From Acinetobacter baumannii (lineage in GTDB: Bacteria > Pseudomonadota > Gammaproteobacteria > Pseudomonadales > Moraxellaceae): a stretch of DNA of 61,346 nt. The translations under genes were made by a program, and so were the position numbers. Below, piece by piece: positions 34,579 through 42,726 of the stretch (its first letter is position 1; every line of letters begins with the position of its first letter). The notes beneath the pieces are model-generated. The model did not search any database, had not been told where the DNA came from, and worked only from the letters and a program-made list of their open reading frames with translations. The DNA is taken from contig NZ_JADVOP010000027.1 in the NCBI RefSeq assembly GCF_016508585.1, forward strand, positions 1-61,346. The letters are read 5' to 3'.

Positions 34579-36042
34579 ATGAGCGAAACAGATCATCCTC
34601 AACTCCAGCGTAAGCTTGGAGCACGACATTTAAACATGATCGCGATTGGCGGTTCTATCGGTACAGGATTATTTCTTGCTTCTGGTCAAACCATTGCCAC
34701 AGCGGGTCCAGGTGGTGCACTACTTGCCTATGTACTGATTGGTCTTATGATTTATTTCTTAATGACCAGTTTAGGTGAGCTGGCAACCCACAATCCAACT
34801 TCAGGTGCATTTTTTACTTATGGTAATAAATATGTAGAAGAAGGTTTTGGATTCGCCCTCGGTTGGAACTATTGGTATAACTGGGCAATTACTGTTGCTT
34901 TTGAATTGGTTGCCGTTCAGTTCATTATGAAGTTTTGGTTTCCAGATATCCCCGGTTTCTGGTGGAGTGCAATCTTTCTCGCCATTATTTTCTTTATCAA
35001 TGCATTAACAGTCAAAGGCTTTGGTGAAAGTGAATTCTTATTCTCTTTAGTCAAAGTCATTGCCATCCTGTTTTTTATTGTGATTGGTTTATTCATGATT
35101 GGTAAAATCATGTTAGATCCAACAGATTCGATTACAAAAAACTGGACCATTGGTGATGCGCCTTTTGTGGGCGGATTCCAAGCCTTGGTGGGTGTTGCCA
35201 TGATTGCAGGATTCTCATTTCAGGGCACTGAAATGGTAGGCGTTGCTGCGGGCGAATCAAAAGATCCAAAGAAAACCATTCCGATCGCAATCAAACAGAT
35301 CTTTTGGCGTATTCTGTTATTCTATATCCTGTGTATTTTTATCATCGGTACCTTGGTGGCATATACAGATCCAAACCTTGCGCTTGCTGCTGAAGGTGAT
35401 GGTAATATTACCCTTTCTCCCTTTACCTTACTGTATGAAAAAGCAGGTTTAGCTTTTGCAGCAGGTTTAATGAATGCGGTGATTTTGACTGCCATTATGT
35501 CAGCAGGTAATTCTGGCATGTATTCATCAACACGTATGCTATTTGACATGGCACGTGAAGGAAAAGCACCGCGGATTTTTGCTAAACTCGATCTCCGTGG
35601 CGTGCCAATGAATGCACTGTATGCCACCACAGCAATCGCCGCACTGTGTTTCTTGACCACATTTATTGGTGAAAGTGTGGTATTTACCTGGTTGTTAAAT
35701 ATGTCAGGGATGTGTGGTTTTATTGTATGGTTGGGTATTGCAGTTTCTCATTATCGCTTCCGTAAAGGCTATTTGGCACAAGGTCATAAACTGGAGGATT
35801 TAGCATATCGAGCAAAGTTCTTCCCATTTGGTCCTTGGTTTGCGTTTATTCTCTGTGCGATTATTATTCTTGGACAAAATTCTGAAGCTATTCTTGCAGG
35901 CAAATGGATGAGCGTGCTGTCTACTTATATCAGCATTCCCCTGTTTCTCGTGATTTGGCTAGGTTATAAGTGGAAACACAACACTAAATTTGTACCTTAT
36001 GACAAAATGGATGTGAGCCCAATTTCAGTGGAAAAAGAATAA
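34579..36042 (+). CDS. lysP: lysine-specific amino-acid permease
   Basis: A 487-residue APC-family transporter with 12 membrane helices. It follows E. coli LysP closely: ARHLNMIAIGGSIGTGLFLASG, YVEEGFGFALGWNYWYNW, GVAMIAGFSFQGTEMVGVAAGES, LTAIMSAGNSGMYSSTRML, LNMSGMCGFIVWLGIAVSHYRFRKGY and FPFGPWFAFILC. LysP imports lysine with protons; in E. coli it also senses lysine for CadC. The gene directly follows rsmC and ends at a good terminator (36059). The substrate is inferred from similarity. Confidence 0.9.
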   Translation: MSETDHPQLQRKLGARHLNMIAIGGSIGTGLFLASGQTIATAGPGGALLAYVLIGLMIYFLMTSLGELATHNPTSGAFFTYGNKYVEEGFGFALGWNYWYNWAITVAFELVAVQFIMKFWFPDIPGFWWSAIFLAIIFFINALTVKGFGESEFLFSLVKVIAILFFIVIGLFMIGKIMLDPTDSITKNWTIGDAPFVGGFQALVGVAMIAGFSFQGTEMVGVAAGESKDPKKTIPIAIKQIFWRILLFYILCIFIIGTLVAYTDPNLALAAEGDGNITLSPFTLLYEKAGLAFAAGLMNAVILTAIMSAGNSGMYSSTRMLFDMAREGKAPRIFAKLDLRGVPMNALYATTAIAALCFLTTFIGESVVFTWLLNMSGMCGFIVWLGIAVSHYRFRKGYLAQGHKLEDLAYRAKFFPFGPWFAFILCAIIILGQNSEAILAGKWMSVLSTYISIPLFLVIWLGYKWKHNTKFVPYDKMDVSPISVEKE

Positions 36043-36058
36043 ATTATGCTATCCAGAT

Positions 36059-36090
36059 AAAGCAGCTTTCAAGCTGCTTTATTATTTTTT
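36059..36090 (+). terminator. intrinsic terminator after lysP
   Basis: A perfect 10-bp stem AAAGCAGCTT / AAGCTGCTTT with a two-base spacer and ATTATTTTTT lies 17 bp past the stop. Confidence 0.9.
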
Positions 36091-36133
36091 AACTTGAATA
36101 ATCCTGTTTAATATAAAAAATTGGCGGGATGGA

Positions 36134-36161
36134 TTGACAAAGTTTTTTTTATTTATAGAAT
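36134..36161 (+). promoter_or_regulatory. strong sigma-70-like promoter
   Basis: A consensus TTGACA (36134-36139) and a TAGAAT (36156-36161) are 16 bp apart. The start would be near 36168. It directs transcription to a leader with a small ORF and hairpins upstream of rtcB. Confidence 0.75.
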
Positions 36162-36234
36162 AGCCCCCATTGGATGATATCCAAACAGAATTTTGGTCTT
36201 TGATTTGCGAATCAAAAATAAACAGGAGTATGAC

Positions 36235-36264
36235 ATGCAACAACTTGAGAAAACATTGAATTAA
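36235..36264 (+). CDS. short leader ORF (MQQLEKTLN)
   Basis: ATG to TAA, nine residues. AGGAG at 36224-36228 lies six bases before the ATG, an unusually good ribosome-binding site. It sits between two hairpins and upstream of a terminator. It has no run of one amino acid, so it is not a classical attenuator peptide. Could be a small protein or a ribosome-pausing leader. Confidence 0.35.
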   Translation: MQQLEKTLN

Positions 36265-36324
36265 GATTAAGCAGTCGTCTACTCACGGACACTGATTTAA
36301 TCGAAGTGTCCGAATGTCAGTTTC

Positions 36325-36350
36325 AAACCTAGCATTCGCTAGGTTTTTTA
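36325..36350 (+). terminator. intrinsic terminator upstream of rtcB
   Basis: A perfect 9-bp stem AAACCTAGC / GCTAGGTTT around ATTC, followed by TTT, lies between the promoter and rtcB. It would end most transcripts before rtcB. Confidence 0.8.
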
Positions 36351-36435
36351 TTGCCTATAGAATCCAAATCATGGATGGGTAATCTCAATTTAAAACTTTC
36401 GGACAATAAAAATAATTTGCTTAGAGAATGAAAAA

Positions 36436-37641
36436 ATGGGCATACAAATGATTTTAAACGCCAAAGCTGAATATGGCGTTCCTGTAAAAATTTATACCAC
36501 GGATGTGGATGAAGAAAGCTTGACACAACTGAGGAAAATGTCACAGCTGCAATTTATTCACTCACATATTGCCGTCATGCCGGATGTACATTTAGGTAAA
36601 GGCGCTACGGTAGGCAGTGTGATTCCGACCAAAAATGCCATCATCCCTGCGGCAGTAGGTGTGGATATTGGCTGTGGAATGAATGCTTTAAGATTAAGTC
36701 TAAAAGCCGCTCAACTTCCTGACAACTTGAGTAGTCTGCGTAATGCAATTGAAAGAAAAGTTCCAGTTGGCTTTGAAATACACAAGCAGATTAAAGCCAA
36801 AGCATCAACACTTTCTCCTTTAGACAAAAAACTTAAGTTAATTACTGACAAACATCCGGCATTGAAACGTATGTTGCGTAGTTTTGATGTCACATGGCAA
36901 AAACAACTGGGAACTTTAGGTGGTGGAAATCACTTTATTGAGCTCTGTCTTGACGAAAATGATGATGTTTGGGTCATGTTACATTCAGGCAGTCGTGGTT
37001 TGGGCAATGTAATTGGTACGTATTTTATTGAACGTGCTAAAAAAGAAGCGCAAAGCCGTTTTGGTCATGTGCCTGATAAAGACTTGAGCTACTTCGCAGA
37101 AGGTTCAAGTAACTTTGATGATTATGTTGAAGCCGTTGAATGGGCACAAGAATATGCTTTTGAAAATCGACGTGAAATGATGCGTTTAATTCTGGAAGCC
37201 ATTCGCGCATTACTCCCCAGCTTTCAGATGACCAAAGAAGCGATTAATTGCCATCACAATTATGTGCAAAAAGAACTTCACTTTGGTGAAGAAGTCTTTG
37301 TTACCCGTAAAGGTGCAATCCGTGCAGGACTTGATGAATATGGGATTATCCCGGGTTCAATGGGTGCACAATCCTTTATTGTTAAAGGCAAAGGCAATCC
37401 CGATTCGTTCTGCTCATGTTCACACGGCGCAGGACGAAAAATGAGTCGAACCAGAGCCAAACACTTGTTTAGCCAACAAGATTTAATTGCACAAACCGCT
37501 GGTGTTGAGTGCCGTAAAGATAAAGGTGTAGTAGATGAAATCCCTGGTGCTTATAAGGATATTCATCAAGTTATGGCCAATCAAAGCGATTTGATTGAAG
37601 TCGTGCATACCCTCAAACAAGTATTGTGTATCAAAGGCTAG
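36436..37641 (+). CDS. rtcB: RNA-splicing ligase RtcB
   Basis: A 401-residue RNA ligase that joins 2',3'-cyclic-phosphate (3'-phosphate) and 5'-OH ends with GTP and Mn2+. Family motifs are complete: AVMPDVHLGKGATVGSV, VGVDIGCGMNA with the metal cysteine, GTLGGGNHFIE, LHSGSRGLGN, PGSMGAQSFIVKGKGN and the guanylylated-His motif SCSHGAGRKMSR. In E. coli rtcB is part of an rtcBA operon under RtcR; no rtcA, rtcR or archease gene is near here. Instead the gene lies behind a promoter-leader-terminator unit (36134-36350). Start ATG at 36436, with GAGAA upstream; an ATG four codons later is possible. Confidence 0.95.
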   Translation: MGIQMILNAKAEYGVPVKIYTTDVDEESLTQLRKMSQLQFIHSHIAVMPDVHLGKGATVGSVIPTKNAIIPAAVGVDIGCGMNALRLSLKAAQLPDNLSSLRNAIERKVPVGFEIHKQIKAKASTLSPLDKKLKLITDKHPALKRMLRSFDVTWQKQLGTLGGGNHFIELCLDENDDVWVMLHSGSRGLGNVIGTYFIERAKKEAQSRFGHVPDKDLSYFAEGSSNFDDYVEAVEWAQEYAFENRREMMRLILEAIRALLPSFQMTKEAINCHHNYVQKELHFGEEVFVTRKGAIRAGLDEYGIIPGSMGAQSFIVKGKGNPDSFCSCSHGAGRKMSRTRAKHLFSQQDLIAQTAGVECRKDKGVVDEIPGAYKDIHQVMANQSDLIEVVHTLKQVLCIKG

Positions 37642-38103
37642 ATATTAATTGTATTTTTATCGCTTCCTCTCTGTGAATCTCGATTTGCAGAGAGAATAGA
37701 TCATCGATTTATAGCCAAACCACTTGAATACCGATACAGATGATTCATCCTTAATAGAATTTAAGCTTTTTGTTTGAACTTTTAAAACTCTGCAACATCA
37801 AGTTTTTGTGTATTTTTGATTCATCGATGTTTTTGCCAGCGTGAGGCAACATGGTTGTCACCATGTTGAATGGGGCTACAGGATCTATCCCTCTCTCAAT
37901 AGATGCATTCTTTCATCTTTTCATCCCTGAAAAGTAAGACATCCCCCATACAAAGAAAGTTAAACTTTGACTCCAAGGGGTGGCAATACAAGCATTTTTA
38001 TCACCAACCCCTTTATTTTTGCGTACCACGGATTTGATTAAAAATCTGGAGGCATGGAAATAATATTCTTATGTCTGTTTTTTCAAAGGATTGACTAGAG
38101 AAG
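37642..38103. other. intergenic region with inverted repeats, no gene
   Basis: No frame looks coding. It holds a loose CTCTCT/AGAGAG hairpin close to the rtcB stop and a perfect CAACATGGT tgtc ACCATGTTG at 37847-37868. Near 37975-38020 an AAGGGGT...ACCCCTT repeat is followed by TATTTTTG. Confidence 0.5.
37847..37868. repeat. perfect 9-bp inverted repeat
   Basis: CAACATGGT and its exact complement flank the four bases TGTC. It has no T run, so it is not a terminator; it could be an operator, a REP-like unit or part of an RNA. Confidence 0.6.
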
Positions 38104-38634
38104 TTAACTGTATCGAATCACAGGACAATATTTACGAATGACGATTGCCTGTTGGCAAATCCCTTCCGCCTGACATTGTTGCTCAAAAATATGTTTCTCC
38201 ATCGGATCAAAGCTGTCATAAAAACATATTTCCCGATCATCGATTGAATAGACCAAGGAGTGATTGCCCACTCCCTCTAAGGTGTCATAGTAGACCAGTA
38301 TGGAATAGCCACTTTCGAAGCTTGTCTGAATGTCTTGATACGTTAAGGGCGGCTCAATAGTCATCCCCAAACGACTTGCCGCTGTATAATGCTCAATTTC
38401 TTTTATATGAATATCGGGGTCTTCGGCTGTATGAAACACAACATCAAAACCTAATTTTTTGAGTCCAACAGCCAAACCGATGGTAAATGTTCCATCTTCA
38501 GGATCATATTTGCAGCACTGAACAAGTGTTTCAATATCAACATGAATAGAATAATTCTGCAACAGCATCCAAACCGCAAAAATACCGCCATTGGCCTCTA
38601 AATCCAGTAATTCATCAGGAAGTTGTACGCTCAT
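38104..38634 (-). CDS. C39-peptidase-like protein lacking the catalytic cysteine
   Basis: A 176-residue cytoplasmic protein with the outline of a C39-type papain-like fold. The first helix region (EANGGIFAVWMLLQNYSI) aligns with the family's xDCGxAxLxML, but Cys is replaced (Gly16). The second part keeps GVGNHSLVYSIDDREICFYDSFDP, with His125 and an Asp following as in C39 domains. It therefore looks like an inactive C39-like domain (pseudo-peptidase), perhaps a binding or maturation helper. A CC pair at 40-41 is unlikely to replace it. The gene stands alone between rtcB and an OmpA-like lipoprotein. Confidence 0.65.
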   Translation of the reverse strand: MSVQLPDELLDLEANGGIFAVWMLLQNYSIHVDIETLVQCCKYDPEDGTFTIGLAVGLKKLGFDVVFHTAEDPDIHIKEIEHYTAASRLGMTIEPPLTYQDIQTSFESGYSILVYYDTLEGVGNHSLVYSIDDREICFYDSFDPMEKHIFEQQCQAEGICQQAIVIRKYCPVIRYS

Positions 38635-38709
38635 CCATGATCCAAACAGTTAAAAATCTGAGTGAACCATTATAACCTGTATGGGAAAAATTTGAGCTCG
38701 ATAGTCAAT

Positions 38710-39165
38710 TTACTTAATTTTTAAAATAACAGTAACTCGTCTATTTTTTGCTTTACCTTCCGTAGTCTTATTATCTGCGATTGGTTTTGTTGGACCCAAA
38801 CCCGCAGTAATCAATTGCTCTGGATTAACTTTATATTCATTCACCAAATAATCTTTGACGATATTTGCTCGTGTCAAAGAGACTTTATTATTTGCAGCCA
38901 ATGATCCCGAGCTGTCTGTATGCCCTTCAATGTTGAGAACAAAATTTTTATTGGTCTGCAATAACTGCGCTGCAACAGATAAAGTCGAGCGATATTGTGG
39001 ATCGACTTCAGTTGATTTCGGTTGAAAATATATCGAAAGTCCATGTTTCAAAGACTTCACTTCGTTTGGATATTGTTTTTGAATGGAGACACTATTGCTG
39101 TTTATGGGCGTAGATGTACAAGCAGTTAAACTCAGCAGCATCAATCCTAGAATCACGTATTTCAT
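38710..39165 (-). CDS. OmpA-family lipoprotein
   Basis: A 151-residue outer-membrane lipoprotein with a signal peptide and lipobox (LGLMLLSLTAC) and an OmpA-like peptidoglycan-binding domain (~45-150). Motifs are IYFQPKSTEVDP, NIEGHTDSSGS, LTRANIVKDYLV and the closing NRRVTVIL. It should tether the outer membrane to peptidoglycan through diaminopimelate. I chose the ATG at 39165 (AGGA six bases before it) over an extended frame. It is downstream of ompA in the same direction but separated by a strong terminator. Confidence 0.9.
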   Translation of the reverse strand: MKYVILGLMLLSLTACTSTPINSNSVSIQKQYPNEVKSLKHGLSIYFQPKSTEVDPQYRSTLSVAAQLLQTNKNFVLNIEGHTDSSGSLAANNKVSLTRANIVKDYLVNEYKVNPEQLITAGLGPTKPIADNKTTEGKAKNRRVTVILKIK

Positions 39166-39234
39166 GATTATCCTATAATTATTAATTTTTGCTTCAGTTT
39201 TATTTAAATAATGACCAATTATATGTATTTCCAA

Positions 39235-39268
39235 TAAAAAAAGCGACTCAATTGAGTCGCCTTTTTTT
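39235..39268 (-). terminator. intrinsic terminator after ompA
   Basis: The stem GCGACTC / GAGTCGC with AATT loop and long A and T runs lies 15-48 bp past the ompA stop. It is clearly bidirectional. Confidence 0.93.
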
Positions 39269-39282
39269 AACTAAATAATCAA

Positions 39283-40314
39283 TTATTTAGTTACAGTACG
39301 GCTACCAGTGATTGTCGCGAATACACGACGGTTCATAGCACGACCTTCTTTAGTTTTGTTGTCAGCAATCGGTTGATCCCAAGCGAAACCTTGAGTAGAC
39401 AAACGAGATGCATCGATGTTGTACTCGCTTACAAGCGCTGATTTAACAGAGTTAGCACGAGCTAAAGATAAACGTTCGTTTAACTTACGTGGACCAGTGT
39501 TATCTGTGTGACCTTCAATACGAGCAGTCGCATTCGGGAATGTATTCAACGCATCAGCTACTTTAGCAACTTCTGGTTTATACTGATCTTTGATGTTTGA
39601 TTTGTTTGTATCAAAGAACACACGAAGTTCCATGTTCAAGTCTTCAGTAAGAACTTGTGGAGCTGGTTCTACTGGAGTTGGAGCAACTGGAACCACTGGA
39701 GCAACTTCTACTACAGGAGCAGCAGGTTTCAAGTGACCACCAAGAACTACGTTAAGACCTGCAAGAGCAGTATAGTTCCAGAATTTTTCGTCAAAGTTAT
39801 AAGTACCACGAGCTTCAGTACGAAGAGATAAAGCATCGTTTAAGCGCCAGAAAGCACCAACACCAGCGTTACCTAAAGTACCTTCTTCGTTGTTGTGGTA
39901 AGACATGTCATCAAGTTTGTACTTGTAATGACCAGCACCTAACAATACGTATGGTTTGATTTTGCTGTCATAGTTTTTAGTGATCAAATCAGAAGTAGCA
40001 TAGAAGTTACCGTTGATTTGAGTTTGCTTGTACTCAGAACCAGCAACGCCAGTACCGTCAAGATCACCTTTAACTTGGTTATATTCAGCTTCGAAACCTA
40101 ACCATGGAGTAAGTTCAACACCAAGCGCAGCACCAACGAATAAATCGTCTTGTAACTCAGGACCAGCAGTTAGCTCACCTTTATCACCATTGTTGTTGTG
40201 TTGAGTGTCTTGGAAAGTGTAACCAAGCATTAATGGTGTAACAGTTACACCAGCATTAGCAGCAGCGAGTGGAGCAGCAACAAGCATAGCAAGTGCGATA
40301 CGACTCAATTTCAT
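39283..40314 (-). CDS. ompA: outer-membrane protein OmpA
   Basis: A 343-residue major outer-membrane protein: signal peptide ([21 protein letters not shown]), an eight-stranded beta-barrel (to ~200), a Pro/Val/Ala-rich linker ([21 protein letters not shown]) and a periplasmic OmpA domain binding peptidoglycan ([45 protein letters not shown]). It is the Acinetobacter OmpA38-type porin and adhesin. I chose the ATG at 40314 with GGAGG upstream; a longer frame has no support. A TTACAA/TTGTAA inverted repeat lies about 180 bp upstream. Confidence 0.97.
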   Translation of the reverse strand: MKLSRIALAMLVAAPLAAANAGVTVTPLMLGYTFQDTQHNNNGDKGELTAGPELQDDLFVGAALGVELTPWLGFEAEYNQVKGDLDGTGVAGSEYKQTQINGNFYATSDLITKNYDSKIKPYVLLGAGHYKYKLDDMSYHNNEEGTLGNAGVGAFWRLNDALSLRTEARGTYNFDEKFWNYTALAGLNVVLGGHLKPAAPVVEVAPVVPVAPTPVEPAPQVLTEDLNMELRVFFDTNKSNIKDQYKPEVAKVADALNTFPNATARIEGHTDNTGPRKLNERLSLARANSVKSALVSEYNIDASRLSTQGFAWDQPIADNKTKEGRAMNRRVFATITGSRTVTK

Positions 40315-40690
40315 GGATATCCTCCAGAGATAACAATTGTTGTTCAAGCCTAGCCTAAAATTTATTGGCTACCCTGAGATAAATTTTAATACCCCAGTAT
40401 TATTTTTAAGCTACTCACGTTGAATCATACAAACACTTGAGGCTTTTTCCAAGTGCTTGATAACTTTAATCAAGTAAATTATTGACAAAATTACTTACAA
40501 TTTCCGTTGTAATTCGGTAACTTTCTACTCAATTTTTTTTCGTGGATCGCTTATCTTTTTACTACCTGTATTTTAGCAGTAAAAGAAAGTGATAGTAATA
40601 AATATTTTACTACAAAAGCGTTTCAATAAAATTTAATAGAAAAGTCATTATTTTTCAAATAAAAAACAATACTTAACAGAAGATTAAAAC
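40315..40690. other. regulatory region between divergent ompA and the pilin gene
   Basis: Contains the long ompA 5' region; a perfect inverted repeat TTACAA-6-TTGTAA lies at 40495-40512 and a TTGACA on the plus strand just before it. No coding frame is convincing. Confidence 0.5.
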
Positions 40691-41221
40691 ATGTATTTTT
40701 ATTGTAAAGCACAAGGTTTTTCTTTGTTTGAGCTTATTAGCATAATTGTTATTGTTGCAATAATTTGCTTAATCAGTCTGCCTTTCTATCATGATTGGAT
40801 GCAAAAGCAAGAATTTCGATCGATTCATCCCATGATCCAACAGCATATTTCTTATGCAAGAAGTCAAGCATTGGCACACCGAACAACAGTTGTTATATGT
40901 TCGTCGGAAAGTTTTGTCCAATGTGAAAAAAACAAATGGCATAAAGGCATGATTATTTTTACAGACCGCAATAAAAATAAGCAGATTGATGACGGCGAGC
41001 TCATACTCCTTAAAACTGAAAAAAAAATTAACTATGGAAGTTTAACTTGGATTGGGAGCGCCAGCAGCCGCGATGTGATAACACTTCAAGGCGATACAGG
41101 GCTACCCCGTGGTTCACCGGGCAGTTTTTACTATTGCGGACACCATAATATTGACAATAATACCCGCTATAAAATCGGACGAATGGCGACCTTAAATAAG
41201 GAACCCACTGAAAAATGCTAA
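40691..41221 (+). CDS. type IV minor pilin, FimT/GspH family
   Basis: A 176-residue prepilin. It has a short leader, the cleavage and N-methylation motif GFSLFELI (Glu5 of the mature protein), and a long hydrophobic helix (ISIIVIVAIICLISLPFYHDW), then a GspH/FimT-type globular domain (ARSQALAHRTTVVIC, GMIIFTDRNKNKQIDDGE, SASSRDVITLQGDTGLPRG). In Acinetobacter FimT-like pilins take part in DNA uptake or pilus priming. A disulfide between C-terminal cysteines is likely. It stands alone, away from other pilus genes. The name fimT is possible but not certain. Confidence 0.88.
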   Translation: MYFYCKAQGFSLFELISIIVIVAIICLISLPFYHDWMQKQEFRSIHPMIQQHISYARSQALAHRTTVVICSSESFVQCEKNKWHKGMIIFTDRNKNKQIDDGELILLKTEKKINYGSLTWIGSASSRDVITLQGDTGLPRGSPGSFYYCGHHNIDNNTRYKIGRMATLNKEPTEKC

Positions 41222-41337
41222 AAACTGTTCTCTAGCGTCTACATAAATTGCACATTCGACATTTATTCTTGTGCTGTTTTTTATATACTGCTTAAGTTTT
41301 GGATATATTAAACAAGAATCATGTGGAGATCAGAACA

Positions 41338-42513
41338 ATGACTGACATCGTAATCGTCAATGGTGCACGTACTGCAATGGGTGGGTTTCAAGGTAGTCTG
41401 GCCAATGCCACTGCTCCTGAATTAGGTGCTGTAACCATTAAAGAAGCTATTGCGCGCGCTGGTTTACAACCCAATGATGTAGAAGAAGTCATTATGGGTT
41501 GTGTACTCCCTGCCGGTTTGAAACAAGGTCCTGCCCGTCAAGCGATGCGTCAAGCTGGCTTACCTGATTCAACAGCTGCCGTCACCATCAATAAACTTTG
41601 TGGTTCAGGCATGAAAGCTGTTATGCAAGCCGCTGATGCGATTAAGGCAGGTTCTGCCGAGATTATTGTTGCGGGTGGCATGGAGTCGATGACCAACGCA
41701 CCCTATCTACTGCCGAAAGCCCGTGGTGGATATCGTATGGGACATGGTGAAGTCAAAGATCATATGTTCTTTGATGGACTTGAAGATGCTGAAACTGGTC
41801 GCTTAATGGGATCTTTTGCCCAAGATATGGCAAACAGCAAAGGGTATAGTCGTCAACAAATGGATGACTTCGCCATTCGTTCTTTACAACGTGCTCAAAA
41901 AGCCATAACTGAAGGCTGGTTTAAAGACGAAATTGTACCTGTGACTGTTTCAGGCCGTAAAGGTGATGTGGTCATTGATCAGGATGAACAACCCTTTAAT
42001 GCCAATATTGAAAAAATTCCTACCTTACGTCCCGCATTTGCTAAAGATGGAACCATCACAGCAGCAAATGCCAGTTCCATTTCGGACGGTGCATCTGCTT
42101 TAGTGTTGACATCTACAGAGGTTGCAACAGCGAAAGGTCTGCAACCTTTAGCCAAAATTGTGGCTTATGCTTCAAACTCTCAGCATCCATCTGAATTTAC
42201 CATTGCCCCTGTCGGTGCGATCCAAAAAGTTTTAAATAAGACAGGATGGGATGTTCAAAATGTCGATTTATGGGAAATCAATGAAGCTTTTGCAATGGTC
42301 ACCATGTGCCCAATCGATGAGTTCAAATTAGATGCTGAAAAAGTCAACATCCATGGTGGTGCTTGTGCATTAGGGCATCCGGTAGGCTCTACAGGCTCAC
42401 GTATTATCTTGACGCTGATCCATGCATTAAAACGTACAGGCGGCAAAAAAGGCATTGCAGCACTGTGTATTGGTGGTGGTGAGGCAACTGCGGTCGCGAT
42501 TGAAATTCTTTAA
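41338..42513 (+). CDS. acetyl-CoA C-acyltransferase (thiolase)
   Basis: A 391-residue thiolase of the acetoacetyl-CoA/biosynthetic type. Motifs are NKLCGSGMKAVMQAADAI with the acylated Cys (~88), GGMESMTNAPYLLPKARGG, NINASSISDGASALVL-like AANASSISDGASALVL, EINEAFAM, HGGACALGHPVGSTGSR and the catalytic C-terminal CIGGGEATAVAIE. It condenses or cleaves acetyl-CoA and acyl-CoA. I chose the ATG at 41338 (MTDIVIVNGARTAMG) with GGAG ten bases upstream over an extended frame from 41299. Single gene with a perfect long terminator. Confidence 0.93.
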   Translation: MTDIVIVNGARTAMGGFQGSLANATAPELGAVTIKEAIARAGLQPNDVEEVIMGCVLPAGLKQGPARQAMRQAGLPDSTAAVTINKLCGSGMKAVMQAADAIKAGSAEIIVAGGMESMTNAPYLLPKARGGYRMGHGEVKDHMFFDGLEDAETGRLMGSFAQDMANSKGYSRQQMDDFAIRSLQRAQKAITEGWFKDEIVPVTVSGRKGDVVIDQDEQPFNANIEKIPTLRPAFAKDGTITAANASSISDGASALVLTSTEVATAKGLQPLAKIVAYASNSQHPSEFTIAPVGAIQKVLNKTGWDVQNVDLWEINEAFAMVTMCPIDEFKLDAEKVNIHGGACALGHPVGSTGSRIILTLIHALKRTGGKKGIAALCIGGGEATAVAIEIL

Positions 42514-42541
42514 GTTTTTCTAATCTAAATCAGAACTTATT

Positions 42542-42585
42542 GAAATAAAAAGGCATCACCATCATGGTCGATGCCTTTTTATTTC
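42542..42585 (+). terminator. intrinsic terminator after the thiolase gene
   Basis: A perfect 16-bp stem, GAAATAAAAAGGCATC and its complement, with a 12-base loop that can itself pair (ACC/GGT), 28 bp past the stop. Confidence 0.93.
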
Positions 42586-42726
42586 AACTGCAATCCGATA
42601 AGAGTTCCAAATCCGGTCTCTGTTGACTTAAGCCAGAATGATACCCATCTCTATGATTCCCTTCATACAAATAGAATGGTCTTTGCTTTTTTCCATCTCC
42701 CCACTGTTCAGACTTGATTAAGACAC

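Larger units (their letters stand above)
36168..36350 (+). ncRNA. candidate small RNA or attenuator leader upstream of rtcB
   Basis: From the promoter at 36134 to an intrinsic terminator at 36325-36350 runs a compact transcript of about 180 nt. It holds, in order, hairpin TTGGAT/ATCCAA at its 5' end (36170-36184), hairpin TTTGATT/AATCAAA (36199-36216), an AGGAG site with a nine-residue ORF (36235-36264), an 8-bp hairpin CGGACACT/AGTGTCCG (36286-36312) and the terminator. The rtcB start is 86 bp further on. I do not recognise a known RNA family. Confidence 0.5.
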
